From the NCBI RefSeq assembly GCF_000739085.1, contig NZ_CP009110.1, positions 3,596,001 to 3,660,000 of the forward strand: a stretch of 64,000 nucleotides of DNA, read 5' to 3'. A model generated the notes under the pieces. That model saw nothing but the letters and a program-made list of their open reading frames with translations. It was not told the origin of the DNA and searched no databases. The translations under genes were made by a program, and so were the position numbers. The stretch is from Amycolatopsis methanolica 239 (lineage in GTDB: Bacteria; Actinomycetota; Actinomycetes; Mycobacteriales; Pseudonocardiaceae). Position 1 is the stretch's first letter, and each line of letters begins with the position of its first letter. Of the stretch, positions 7,851 through 17,877 are shown piece after piece.

Positions 7851-8483
7851 CTACCGCGTGGGCCTACGAGGACGGGCTCCGCCGGGCGCGCTCGCTGGTC
7901 GAGGACCGGCCCGGCGCCCTGGCCGCGCCAGTGCCCGCGTGTCCGGAGTGGACCGTGCGGGACCTGCTGGCGCATCTCACTGGTGTCGCGGAGGAAACCG
8001 TGCGGGGGCACGTACTTCCCGGAAGCCGCCGACGCCTGGACCGACCCCGAGCTGGCCGCGGCTCGTGACCGCTGGACAGCGGACCAGGTGGCCCGACGCG
8101 CCCACCTCGACCCCGCGGCGCAGCTGCGCGAGTTCGACGACCACGGCGTGCACCTGGAAGACCTGCGCGAGGCCCTCGGCGCGGCGAGCGACCCGGCGGC
8201 GCCGGTCACCCGGCTCGGGTTCGCGGTCTTCCGGAACTGGCTGCACACCCGCCTCGTGCGGCGGGGCGTGCCGGCGCTGCGCCTCACCGACGGCGACGAG
8301 GAGTGGGTGCTGGGGGAGGGCGAGCCGGCCGCGACCTTGACCGCGCCGCGGGCCGAGCTGTTCGCGGTGATCAGCGGCCGCCGCAGCGAGGCCCGGATCC
8401 GCGCGCTCGGGTGGGACGCGGAGCCGTACCTGCCGGTGATCTCGCCGTATCCGCTGCCGGTGGGTCAGATGCCGGTCGGTTAG
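7847..8483 (+). pseudogene. Maleylpyruvate-isomerase-family (mycothiol-dependent, DinB-like) gene with frame changes
   Basis: A likely GTG near 7847 (VDYRVG) is followed, after one frame change, by YEDGLRRARSLVEDRPGA and CPEWTVRDLLAHLTGVAEE, the conserved start of the mycothiol-dependent maleylpyruvate isomerase N-terminal domain. A second frame change near 8000 leads to YFPEAADAWTDPELAAARDRW and then an intact C-terminal half ending at 8483 with SCP2-like or MDMPI C-terminal features (EWVLGEGEPAATLTAPRAEL and VISGRRSEARI). The metal-binding histidine in LLAHL is present. All expected segments seem to be there, so indel errors are as plausible as decay. Confidence 0.6.
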
Positions 8484-8812
8484 GCGCGGGGGAGGTGCGT
8501 GCTGTGCGCGTCGAAGGCGCAGCGCAGTTGCCGCTCGGTCAGCAGGAACAGGAACGGCCGTCCCACGCACTGCTCGCACACCGTCGCGCACGCCACGTCG
8601 TACCCGCCGGGGCGGCTGAACATCGACGTCGCGACCCGCAGGCCCGCGGTCGCGCCGCAGCCGTCGCACGTGGGGGCGATCGGGCACTCGCTGTGGTCCT
8701 TGAGGGACTCGCGCGGCGGGTCGAAGGCGAGGTTGTCCAGGTCGTCCTCGTCCTGCCAGACCGGGTGCTGGTCGAGCAGACGCCGCCAGCGGCTCTGCAG
8801 CTTCATCGCCAT
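8480..8812 (-). CDS. Hypothetical protein with a four-cysteine zinc-ribbon-like core
   Basis: This gene encodes 110 residues that I do not recognise as a named family. Cysteines are arranged as CPIAPTCDGCGA and, about 30 residues on, CATVCEQCVG, consistent with a zinc ribbon or knuckle. The N-terminus is basic (MKLQSRWRRLLDQHP) and followed by an acidic stretch (QDEDDLDNLAFDP). It lies head-on to the isomerase-family gene, overlapping by 4 bp. Function is unknown. Confidence 0.6.
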   Translation of the reverse strand: MAMKLQSRWRRLLDQHPVWQDEDDLDNLAFDPPRESLKDHSECPIAPTCDGCGATAGLRVATSMFSRPGGYDVACATVCEQCVGRPFLFLLTERQLRCAFDAHSTHLPRA

Positions 8813-9004
8813 CGCACGGTCCTTTCGCGTCCGTCGCTCCGGTACCCATGCTCGGCGGTCGGAAGATCGACAGCGCCTGCGAACACCCGTCCGTGCCGGC
8901 AGAACGACCTGACCAGGTGACGCGTGGGACCAAATCCTCTGTCCGCCGCCGGGCTGCCGGGCCTAGCGTCGATGGCCCGGTTCGAGCCAAGGCAGGAGGC
9001 TTCG

Positions 9005-9394
9005 ATGAGCGGCAGGATCGTCCACTTCGAGATCCCCTTCGACGACGGCGAGCGAGCCCGCGGCTTCTACCGCGAGGCGTTCGGCTGGAACGTCACCGAG
9101 ATGCCCGAGATGAACTACACGAGCCTGGCCACCGGCCCCACCTCCGAGCAGGGCATGCCGAGCGAGCCCGGTTTCATCAACGGCGGCATGTTCGCGCGCG
9201 CGGAGTCCGCACCCAAGAGCCCGGTGATCACCATCGACGTGGCGAGCATCGACGAGGCTCTGCAGAAGATCGAGCAGCTCGGCGGATCCAAGGTGGTCGG
9301 GCGCACCGAGATCCCTGGCATGGGGTTCTACGCGTACTTCGCCGACAGCGAGGGCAACGTCGTGGGCCTGTGGGAGAACCTGCCGCAGAGCTGA
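9005..9394 (+). CDS. VOC (glyoxalase/bleomycin-resistance) family protein
   Basis: The 129-residue single-module VOC protein starts at an ATG with GGCAGGAGG upstream. It opens with IVHFEIPFDDGERARGFYREAFGWNV, the first beta-alpha-beta unit, and ends with EIPGMGFYAYFADSEGNVVGLWE, where the final Glu is a typical metal ligand and a His near the N-terminus (VHFEIP) the other. A small dimer acting on or binding a small compound is expected. There are many paralogues in actinobacteria and the ligand cannot be deduced. Confidence 0.82.
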   Translation: MSGRIVHFEIPFDDGERARGFYREAFGWNVTEMPEMNYTSLATGPTSEQGMPSEPGFINGGMFARAESAPKSPVITIDVASIDEALQKIEQLGGSKVVGRTEIPGMGFYAYFADSEGNVVGLWENLPQS

Positions 9395-9639
9395 CCACAA
9401 GGTCACGAAGCCGGCGGTGACACGGCCGCGGGCCCGCTCACCGCCGGATATCGTCCGCCTATCGAAAACCGCGTACGCACCGGCAACACCGCGTCGTCTC
9501 GACTCGCCGCATGGCTTCCAGCGAATTGGGTTTGAGACGCCGCGGGAACGGCGCCTCGGGATGCCGGTGACCCCCGTCGAGGCGGCCGTCTGCGCGGCCA
9601 ACGCCGAACTGGCGCGCGGCAACCGGTGCGTCCTTCGGT

Positions 9640-9827
9640 GAGCTCGATCGCCCTGGTGTTGACGACGCGGAGACGTTCGTCGAGTTCGCTGTCCGGGCGG
9701 TCCGGATCGTTGCGGGCCAGCTCGAGCAGCGTCTGCGTGATCGCGAGCGGGGTGCGCAGCTCGTGCGAGGCGTTGGCGGGGCGAACCGCCGCTGCTCGGC
9801 GACGTGCGCCTCGAGCCAGGCCAGCAT
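9640..9827 (-). pseudogene. Sensor histidine kinase remnant
   Basis: Only the dimerisation/phosphoacceptor region can be recognised: MLAWLEAHVAEQRRFA in one frame, then ASHELRTPLAITQTLLELAR with the phosphoacceptor His, and RLRVVNTRAIELTEG in a second frame. The HAMP region, ATPase domain (N, G1, G2 boxes) and any partner response regulator are absent. The remnant is flanked by DNA with no recognisable coding sequence. Confidence 0.6.
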
Positions 9828-9859
9828 CCGCTCGGCGGTGCCTGGTAGGTGGGTTCAGC

Positions 9860-9885
9860 GGACCACTGCGCGGGACCACTGCGCG
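9860..9885. repeat. 13-bp perfect tandem repeat
   Basis: GGACCACTGCGCG occurs twice back to back (9860-9872 and 9873-9885) just before a TTGACA box and an AT-rich palindrome. It is not in a supported gene. Confidence 0.7.
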
Positions 9886-9895
9886 ACTACTTGAC

Positions 9896-9909
9896 ATAAT
9901 GTGCATTAT
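9896..9909. promoter_or_regulatory. AT-rich palindrome ATAATG-TG-CATTAT
   Basis: The two 6-bp arms are perfect and overlap a TTGACA -35-like box (9891-9896). In this very GC-rich sequence such a stretch stands out. It may be an operator or a recombination site. No intact gene starts directly downstream on the + strand, so the target is unclear. Confidence 0.45.
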
Positions 9910-9952
9910 CGGCGCATGACGGGGAGGCTGCGCCGGGGAAGGGACTGAGGCC

Positions 9953-10108
9953 TCACGCGGCTACCAGGAGGACCCACAACCCGAGCGCTGTGACCTGCAG
10001 GCGCCGGGCCCGGCGGGAGACCATCACGAGCACGATGGTGCCGACGGGAAGTGGGCTGAACGCCCGGTCGGCCGCGAAGGCCAGGATCTCGCCGACGGCC
10101 CTGATCAT
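9953..10108 (-). CDS. Small membrane protein (51 aa), partner of the DUF1622 protein
   Basis: ATG at 10108 overlaps the DUF1622 stop (ATGA) and has an excellent ribosome site, GCAGGAGGAG. The 51 residues contain two short hydrophobic stretches (VGTIVLVMVS and LGLWVLLVAA) separated by a basic turn, SRRARRL, as in a small hairpin membrane protein. It is too short for many gene callers. The tight coupling suggests it works with the DUF1622 membrane protein; function unknown. Confidence 0.6.
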   Translation of the reverse strand: MIRAVGEILAFAADRAFSPLPVGTIVLVMVSRRARRLQVTALGLWVLLVAA

Positions 10109-10548
10109 GACTCCTCCTGCGTCGATGCCGTGACGGCCGCGCCACGGCTCACAGCCGGTGTGGTCCGGTTGGCCTGCGCGGCGCGGGCGATCGTGGTGGC
10201 CCCACTGGCGAGGGCGCGCCGCCAGGGCGGGACCCCGTCGATTTCGACCTGCAAGGAGAAACTAAGGAAGGTGCGGATCAGCACGATCAGCCCGAGGACG
10301 GCGACGCTCTCCAGGGTCGGCGTGACCGCCACCGTCCGGATCAGATCCGCCGCGACGAGGATCTCCAGCCCCAGCAACAGCACCCCGCCGAACGTCTCCC
10401 GCAGCGCGCGGTACCCCCTGCGGTTGCCCTCCTTCCGCCACAGCCGAGCCGCGACGACCAGCGACCACAGCAGGCCGACGACCAGCGCGAATGCCCCCGC
10501 CGCCTCGAAACCCTGTGCGACGTGCTCCATCACCCCGGAGAACGTCAT
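10105..10548 (-). CDS. DUF1622 family membrane protein
   Basis: The gene encodes 147 residues. There are three hydrophobic segments: AFALVVGLLWSLVVAARLW, FGGVLLLGLEILVAADLIRT and VAVLGLIVLIRTFLSFSLQVE, matching the DUF1622 pattern in which LEILVAADLIRT and IRTFLSFSLQVE are the conserved blocks. It is an inner-membrane protein of unknown role. I use ATG 10548 because homology-like features begin there; it overlaps the stop of a possible 14-residue leader frame. The 35-residue tail is alanine/threonine-rich and polar. Confidence 0.78.
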   Translation of the reverse strand: MTFSGVMEHVAQGFEAAGAFALVVGLLWSLVVAARLWRKEGNRRGYRALRETFGGVLLLGLEILVAADLIRTVAVTPTLESVAVLGLIVLIRTFLSFSLQVEIDGVPPWRRALASGATTIARAAQANRTTPAVSRGAAVTASTQEES

Positions 10549-10589
10549 CGGCGCGGACTCCGGGGTGGGGCGCTGCGCTCGCCGGTCAT
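10545..10589 (-). CDS. Putative 14-residue upstream frame coupled to DUF1622
   Basis: ATG at 10589 has GGGGGAG 2 nt upstream and encodes MTGERSAPPRSPRR; its TGA (10545-10547) overlaps the DUF1622 ATG. DUF1622 itself has no good ribosome site, so translation by re-initiation is plausible. Existence of the peptide is inferred. Confidence 0.35.
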   Translation of the reverse strand: MTGERSAPPRSPRR

Positions 10590-10708
10590 GTCTCCCCCTC
10601 ACTCGCCGTCTACTCCCACGATCCGGGACCCGTGACGACAACTCCTCCCCCTGGCCGGGTGAACACCACGACCTCGCGGCGCCGGACGAACGACGTCCGT
10701 GTGCCGGG

Positions 10709-11063
10709 CTACGCCGGGGGTGGCGGCAGCGTTCCGCGGGCCAGGAGGGTCTCGTAGACGCCCTCCATCGCCTCGGTCAGCGACGGCAGCAGGTCCTCGG
10801 ACAGGCCGGCGAAGAACAGGTCCTTCACCAGCTTCACGTGGCCGGGCGGCGTCCGCGAGCAGCGCGCGCCCCTCGTCGCTCAGGCTCACCTCGATCGCGC
10901 GGCGGTCCACGGTGGACTGTCGCAGCCGGAGCAGCCCGCGGCCCTCCATCCGACGGGCGTGGTGCGAGGTGCGGGTGCGTTCCCAGCCGATGTGGTTCGC
11001 CAGTGCCGTCATCTGCAGGCGGCCGGTGCGCGCGGCGGGCCGGGAGTTCCTGGCGCCGTTCAT
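10709..11063 (-). pseudogene. MarR family regulator, 5'-truncated and frame-shifted
   Basis: The winged helix is clear (LQMTALANHIGWERTRTSHH, RRMEGRGLLRLRQSTVDRRA, IEVSLSDEGRALLADA). Then the frame changes near 10850 and the C-terminal dimerisation helix, KDLFFAGLSEDLLPSLTEAM and YETLLARGTL, runs in another frame to a TAG at 10709. The normal first helix before LQMTALA is missing; the DNA there already belongs to the oppositely oriented LLM fragment. Confidence 0.65.
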
Positions 11064-11300
11064 CGGCCGCGGCGCCTACCGGGCGAGCCTGCTGCAGCAG
11101 GGGTTCGGCGAGGACGACGTCGCCGACGGCGGCAGTGACCGGCTGATCGACAGCGTCCTGGCGTGGGGCGACGTCGATCAGCGTCGGCGAGCGGGTGCGG
11201 CAGCACCACGACGCCGGGGCCGACCACGTGTGCCCGCACGTGCTCTCCCCGAGCTGCCCCGGGCGCAGCGGCGGGAGCTGGCCGGGCTCTTGCGACCACC
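11037..11300 (+). pseudogene. 3' fragment of an F420-dependent LLM-class oxidoreductase
   Basis: The + strand reads REFLAPFIGRGAYRASLLQQ, GFGEDDVADGGSDRLIDSVL and AWGDVD, then after a frame change RVGERVRQHHDAGADHVCPH and a shifted ELPRAQRRELAGLL. These are the closing blocks of luciferase-like monooxygenases (the DRLID..AWG and DAGADHV motifs). The whole N-terminal barrel with the F420 pocket is gone. A strong hairpin follows at 11292. Confidence 0.6.
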
Positions 11301-11338
11301 CGGGCATCCGGCGCGCGGCCGGATGCCCGGGTGGTCGC
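11292..11338. terminator. 21-bp GC-rich perfect hairpin, bidirectional terminator candidate
   Basis: Arms 11292-11312 and 11318-11338 are exactly complementary over 21 bp with a 5-nt loop GCGCG. It lies between the LLM fragment (+) and the UvrA-like gene stop (-), so it can end transcription from both sides. There is no U-tract, as is common in GC-rich actinobacteria. Confidence 0.7.
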
Positions 11339-11340
11339 GA

Positions 11341-13728
<2,388 letters not shown>

Positions 13729-13751
13729 CGGGTCTCCCGTGGTGGGCGGTG

Positions 13752-13779
13752 GGTGGTGGCGGCCGGGCGGCCGCCACCA
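13752..13779 (-). terminator. 12-bp hairpin between the VOC gene and the UvrA-like gene
   Basis: Arms 13752-13763 and 13768-13779 (GTGGTGGCGGCC and its complement) pair perfectly around GGGC. It follows the VOC stop (13791) and ends about 10 nt before the ribosome site of the UvrA-like gene. It may terminate AraC-VOC transcripts or act as an attenuator for the resistance gene. Confidence 0.6.
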
Positions 13780-13790
13780 CGGTGGGGGTG

Positions 13791-14198
13791 TCAGGCGAGC
13801 TGCTGGAGGCGGACCATGTTGCCCGCCGGGTCGCGGAAGGCGCAGTCGCGCACGCCGTAGGGCTGGTCGACCGGTTCCTGGACGACCTCGGCGTCGCGGG
13901 CCTGCAGGCGCTCGAAGACGCCGTCGAGGTCCTTGGTGGCCAGGTTGATGCTGGCGAAGGTGCCCTTGGCCATCATCTCGGTGATGGCCGCGCGCTCGCT
14001 GTCGGTGATGCCGGGGGTGGCCTCCGGCGGGTACAGCACGATGGAGACGTCCTGCCCGGGCGGGCCGACGGTGATCCAGTGCATGCCGTTGTAGCCGACG
14101 TCGTTGCGGACCTCGAAGCCGAGGACGTCGCGGTAGAAGGCGATGGCGGCGTCCCGGTCGTTGTGCGGGAGGTAGGTGGCGTGAATGCTGATGTCCAT
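13791..14198 (-). CDS. VOC family protein (bleomycin-resistance-like fold)
   Basis: This gene encodes 135 residues beginning ISIHATYLPHNDRDAAIAFYRDVLGFEV, with the first metal-ligand position occupied by His in IHATYL, and ending in CAFRDPAGNMVRLQQL, where the usual Glu ligand is replaced by Arg/Gln. It may therefore bind a ligand rather than catalyse. It follows the AraC gene by 10 bp; such AraC-VOC pairs are common in actinobacteria and usually form one operon. The ligand is unknown. Confidence 0.82.
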   Translation of the reverse strand: MDISIHATYLPHNDRDAAIAFYRDVLGFEVRNDVGYNGMHWITVGPPGQDVSIVLYPPEATPGITDSERAAITEMMAKGTFASINLATKDLDGVFERLQARDAEVVQEPVDQPYGVRDCAFRDPAGNMVRLQQLA

Positions 14199-14208
14199 GG
14201 CCGTCAGG

Positions 14209-14652
14209 TTATTTGCGGCCCGCGGGCGGCGCTTCTCGATTCCTGATCGGTCTGGTGACCTGTTTCGCGACGCACGGCGGCATGCCCACGGTCGCCTCCG
14301 CGGCCTCGGCGCGGTAGGCGCTGGGCGACATGCCGACCAGCTCGGTGAAGCGGGTGCTGAAGGTGCCCAGGGACGAGCTGCCGACGGCGAAACAGACCTC
14401 GGTGACGCTCATGTCGCCGCGGCGCAGCAGCGCCATCGCGCGTTCGATGCGCCGGGTCATGAGGTAGGAGTAGGGCGATTCGCCGTAGGCGCGCTTGAAC
14501 TCGCGGCTGAGGTGCCCGGCGGAGACGTTCACCCCGCGGGCGAGCGCCTCGACGTCGAGCGGCTGCGCGTACTCGCGGTCGATCCGGTCCTTGACCCGGC
14601 GCAGCATCGCGAGGTCGCGGAGGCGCTGAGCCTGGGTGGAACTCCTGGTCAC
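14209..14652 (-). CDS. AraC-type DNA-binding regulator (DNA-binding domain only)
   Basis: This 147-residue protein consists of little more than the double helix-turn-helix of AraC/XylS proteins: DYEYAQPLDVEALARG-like first helices (REYAQPLDVEALARGVNVSA, GHLSREFKRAYGESPYSYL) and the second motif (MSVTEVCFAVGSSSLGTFST, RFTELVGMSPSAYR). There is no sensor domain. I place the start at the GTG at 14652, since upstream sequence in frame is not protein-like. It precedes a VOC gene with a 10-bp gap, and that gene may supply the ligand-sensing or detoxifying role. Confidence 0.82.
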   Translation of the reverse strand: MTRSSTQAQRLRDLAMLRRVKDRIDREYAQPLDVEALARGVNVSAGHLSREFKRAYGESPYSYLMTRRIERAMALLRRGDMSVTEVCFAVGSSSLGTFSTRFTELVGMSPSAYRAEAAEATVGMPPCVAKQVTRPIRNREAPPAGRK

Positions 14653-14755
14653 TGCCGAATCGTGCCATAACGGGCGGCCTCGCGCGGCCGGCTCGGCGCA
14701 TCGCGCGCGGGTTCCGCCGGTCACCGGCCGCCGCAGCCCGTCGTGGCGGGTGGGT

Positions 14756-15136
14756 TCAGCGCAGCCGTTCGAGGTCGCGGGCCGTTTCGGCGAGCTCGAG
14801 GGCCATGCGGCGCAACTCGCCGGGGTCGGCGCCGTCGTCGACGGCCGTGACGACATCTTCGGCGGCGCAGCGCAGCTGGAACAGGCGGTCCTGCAGCGCG
14901 GTCAGCTCGGTGTCGGACAGCACCACGGCGTCCTCGGGCAGGCCGCTGCGCTGGACGGCGACCCGGCGTTCGTAGGCGCGCTGGCGGCAGGACTGGCCAC
15001 AATACCGGCGGCGACGGCCGGTGCTCCCCTGCTCGATCGGCCGGCCGCACCAGCCGCAGTGCAGGACGGCGCCGGGCCGCCGCCGGCGCGCGGAAACGTC
15101 ATGTGACGCTTCGATCTGGTCCACCTGTCCGCTCAC
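14756..15136 (-). CDS. Hypothetical protein with an N-terminal zinc knuckle
   Basis: From the GTG at 15136 the gene encodes 126 residues. Residues 26-56 read LHCGWCGRPIEQ, then RYCGQSCRQRAYERR, a C-x2-C...C-x3-C zinc knuckle of the type seen in small actinobacterial proteins, with a basic end that may contact nucleic acid. The C-terminal half is a predicted helical, acidic region (LSDTELTALQDRLFQLRCAA and RRMALELAETARDLERL) that could form a coiled coil. Function is unknown. It is divergent from the GDPD gene. Confidence 0.65.
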   Translation of the reverse strand: MSGQVDQIEASHDVSARRRRPGAVLHCGWCGRPIEQGSTGRRRRYCGQSCRQRAYERRVAVQRSGLPEDAVVLSDTELTALQDRLFQLRCAAEDVVTAVDDGADPGELRRMALELAETARDLERLR

Positions 15137-15202
15137 GCAGCAGACCCTAACCGGCCACGCGGAACTCATGCCTCGGCCACGCCGATGCCCCACACTGGTC
15201 GG

Positions 15203-15988
15203 GTGCAGATCAACCACCCGTACCTGAGCGGCACCCTCCCCCGTGCGTTCGCCCACCGCGGGTGGCACCTGGACGAGCTCGACGGGCTGGAGAACTCGCT
15301 GCCCGCCTTCCAGCGCGCGGTCGCCGAGGGCTACGCCTACGTCGAGACCGACGTGCACGCCACGGCCGACGGCGTGGTCGTGGTGCACCACGACGCGCTG
15401 CTGGACCGGACCACCGACGCCCACGGACCGATCGCGAAGCAGACCTGGTCCGCGGTCTCCCGCGCCAAGATCGGCGGCCGGGCGCCGGTGTCGCGGCTGG
15501 AGGACGTGCTGGAGGAGCTGCCGCAGACACGGTTCAACATCGACGTCAAGAGCGACCGGGCGATCGTGCCGTTCGTGAAGACGGTCGAGCGGATGGGCGC
15601 GATCGACCGGGTCGCGGCGGCGGCGTTTTCCGACAACCGGCTGGCCGCGATCCGCAAACTGGCCGGGCCGAAGCTGATCACCTCGATGGGCCCACGGTCG
15701 GCGGCCGTGCTGTGGGCCAGCGGGTGGCTGCCGTGGGCGCGGCTGGGCTTCCTGTGCCGGGGCGAGATGGCGCAGGTTCCATCGCGGCAGGGCGCGATGA
15801 CGGTGTTCGACCGCGCGTTCGTGCGCAGCGCCGAGCGGGCCGGTGTCGAGGTGCACGCGTGGACGATCAACGAGCGGGCGCACATGGAGCGGCTGCTCGG
15901 CCTCGGGGTGCAGGGCATCGTCACCGACCGGCCGGATGTGCTGCGCGAGGTGCTCACCGAGCGCGGCGCCTGGCCGCCCGCCGACTAG
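15203..15988 (+). CDS. Glycerophosphodiester phosphodiesterase
   Basis: The GDPD barrel is complete in 261 residues: FAHRGWHLDELDGLENSLPA with the catalytic His and metal Glu, YVETDVHATADGVVVVHHD with the second His and metal ligands, NIDVKSD, and the closing VHAWTIN and GVQGIVTDRPDVL. It hydrolyses glycerophosphodiesters to glycerol-3-phosphate and an alcohol. No signal peptide is seen, so it acts in the cytoplasm. I prefer the GTG at 15203 with a CACACT hexamer upstream and no ribosome site; an ATG at 15185 is in frame. It is divergent from the zinc-knuckle gene. Confidence 0.9.
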   Translation: MQINHPYLSGTLPRAFAHRGWHLDELDGLENSLPAFQRAVAEGYAYVETDVHATADGVVVVHHDALLDRTTDAHGPIAKQTWSAVSRAKIGGRAPVSRLEDVLEELPQTRFNIDVKSDRAIVPFVKTVERMGAIDRVAAAAFSDNRLAAIRKLAGPKLITSMGPRSAAVLWASGWLPWARLGFLCRGEMAQVPSRQGAMTVFDRAFVRSAERAGVEVHAWTINERAHMERLLGLGVQGIVTDRPDVLREVLTERGAWPPAD

Positions 15989-16065
15989 CTGTCCCACCTC
16001 GCTACCGCCCCGGCTCCACGGCGCCGATCAGCCACCCGCGTCGGCAACCTCTGCCGCGCGGCCAC

Positions 16066-16737
16066 CTAACGGGGTGCTTTGCCCTCCCATGCCGCGTTCC
16101 ACGTCTTCGGGCCGAGGCGGCCGGAGTCGTTGATGCCGTTGGCGCGCTGCAGGTCCAGCACCGCGTCGCGGGTCTTGTCGTAGTAGCAGCCGGTGCCGGT
16201 GAAGCCGTAGCCGAAGGCGTTCATCCGCAGCTGGAAGGTCTTGAGGGCTTCGGCACAGTCGCCGTAGGCGTAGACGACACCGGGCCAGGCGGGCTTGACG
16301 CCGGCGACCGGGGCCGGGACGGGGCCGCCACCGATGTAGGCGCTCTCGGCGTAGGTGGGGACGCGCTTGCTGCGGGCGTCCTTGTCGTTGCGCAGCCCGA
16401 GCATGCCGGCGCACTCCCAGGGCTGCCAGCCGCGCATGCGGTAGAGGTAGAGGGCGCGGTAGTCCTGCTCGGCGGGGGTGGCGAGGTCCGGGCGGCCCTG
16501 GCCGCCGACGCTGCGCCAGGTGGGCAGGTCGAACTGGTAGGCGCCGTAGTAGCCGTTGCCGGTGTTGACGGTGTAGCGGTTGCTGGACTCGCACATGCGC
16601 AGCTTGAGCCAGGTGGCCGCGCTGGGGTCGGCCGTCGCGGACGGGACGGCGACCAGCTGGGCCCCCAGGGCCAGCAGCGCGGCGAGCGCGAGACGGGCTC
16701 CTGCGCGGGCCGAGGGTCTCCAGCGGGGTTTTCTCAT
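16066..16737 (-). CDS. Secreted Rpf-type transglycosylase with a peptidoglycan-binding domain
   Basis: A signal peptide (basic RKPRWRPSARAGAR, then hydrophobic ALAALLALGAQLVAV, cleavage near ATA at 34-36) precedes the Rpf-like domain: TWLKLRMCESSNRY with the catalytic Glu50, then NGYYGAYQFDLPTWRSVGG and the paired Cys in WECAGM. A peptidoglycan-binding module follows (ALKTFQLRMNAFGYGF, RDAVLDLQRANGINDSGRLG). The enzyme should cleave peptidoglycan glycan strands outside the cell and help growth or resuscitation. The ATG has a TACGGT hexamer 6 nt upstream and no ribosome site, so it may be leaderless. I saw no ydaO-type riboswitch upstream, although such elements often precede rpf genes. Confidence 0.85.
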   Translation of the reverse strand: MRKPRWRPSARAGARLALAALLALGAQLVAVPSATADPSAATWLKLRMCESSNRYTVNTGNGYYGAYQFDLPTWRSVGGQGRPDLATPAEQDYRALYLYRMRGWQPWECAGMLGLRNDKDARSKRVPTYAESAYIGGGPVPAPVAGVKPAWPGVVYAYGDCAEALKTFQLRMNAFGYGFTGTGCYYDKTRDAVLDLQRANGINDSGRLGPKTWNAAWEGKAPR

Positions 16738-16976
16738 GCGGTCACCGTAAGTTCGCACACCACGAACCTCAACTGTCACACCAGCCCCAGCTGCACCACC
16801 ACCGACGGGTTGCAGGGGGTCAGTGACACGCGCACAGGCCTGCGAACACCCCGGAAACCGGACAAAAACCCTCCCCTTGCTCCCCGCTCCCCTGTCATCG
16901 GCAGCCGGACGCGGCGGCTCCGCTGTTTTCACCCGATCAAGGGAGCCCGCCGCGGGGCTGGATAGGGTCGTCGGTC

Positions 16977-17732
16977 GTGACCACCCTTGGCGACACCGAT
17001 CCGGACCCGACCGACGCCCTGTCCCCGCTGCCCTCGCGCAACGGGTCGGGCACGCCGGCGCGGGGCAGGCTGCGGTTCTGCTACGGCCCGATGGACTGCG
17101 GCAAGTCCACGCTCGCGCTGCAGATCAACCACAACCACGCCCGGCAGGGCAGGCGCGGGATGCTGCTGGTGCGGCACGACCGGTCGGGTGAGCCGCGGAT
17201 CAGCAGCCGGATCGGGATCACCCGCGAGGCGACCGAGGTGGGCGCCGACACCGACCTGCGGCAGCTGGTCCGCCGCGAGTGGGTCGCCGGGCGCCCGCTG
17301 GACTACCTGATCGTGGACGAAGCGCAGTTCCTGTCCGCGGCACAGGTCGAGCAGCTGGCCGAACTGGCGGACGAGGTGTCCCTGGACGTGTACTGCTTCG
17401 GGATCGCCACCGACTTCCGCAGCCGCCTCTTCCCCGGCGCCCAGCGGCTGTTCGAACTGGCCGACGACCTGCAGCCGGTGCAGGTGGAGGTGCTGTGCTG
17501 GTGCGGCGCGCCGGGGCGGTTCAACGCACGAGTGGCTGACGGCGAGGTCCTCCGGGAGGGTGACACCGTGGTGGTCGCCGACACCGCTCCGGGGGTAGTT
17601 GAAAACCCAAGTTCACCACACTGGGAGATGGAATTGGCTACCTTGCGTTATCAAGTACTATGTCGCCGCCACTTCCGCCTCGGGGACCTGGGGCCCGCAT
17701 CGCCGCAACACGGTCAGCTGCGGCTGACCTGA
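16977..17732 (+). CDS. tdk: Thymidine kinase
   Basis: The 251-residue protein has the P-loop GPMDCGKST (37-45), the lid and base-binding parts, the catalytic DEAQF (about 117-121), FGIATDF, and zinc cysteines (LCWCGAPGRFNARVADGE and CRRHF). It phosphorylates thymidine to dTMP in the salvage pathway. The GTG at 16977 lies 8 nt after TAGGGT (16963-16968) with no ribosome site, which supports a leaderless start. The N-terminal 30 residues are a flexible acidic/proline extension beyond the usual start. The C-terminal part after VVENPSS is longer than in many relatives but keeps the last zinc ligand. Confidence 0.92.
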   Translation: MTTLGDTDPDPTDALSPLPSRNGSGTPARGRLRFCYGPMDCGKSTLALQINHNHARQGRRGMLLVRHDRSGEPRISSRIGITREATEVGADTDLRQLVRREWVAGRPLDYLIVDEAQFLSAAQVEQLAELADEVSLDVYCFGIATDFRSRLFPGAQRLFELADDLQPVQVEVLCWCGAPGRFNARVADGEVLREGDTVVVADTAPGVVENPSSPHWEMELATLRYQVLCRRHFRLGDLGPASPQHGQLRLT

Positions 17733-17877
17733 ACGGATCAGCCGCTCCCCCGCACGGGGGAATATGCCGGGAAGACCCCCACTTCCGCGTCACGTCGTGC
17801 ACCGAATCGACTCTCAACAGAGGAAGCTGTTGCCGAGGGGTGATTCAGCTCATCGTGAGTAACGACATGGTGCTGTG

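Noticed and set aside
16738..16976. ydaO (c-di-AMP) riboswitch before the Rpf-type gene
   Set aside because: Such elements often precede rpf genes, but I could not match its conserved sequence blocks in this 239-bp region.
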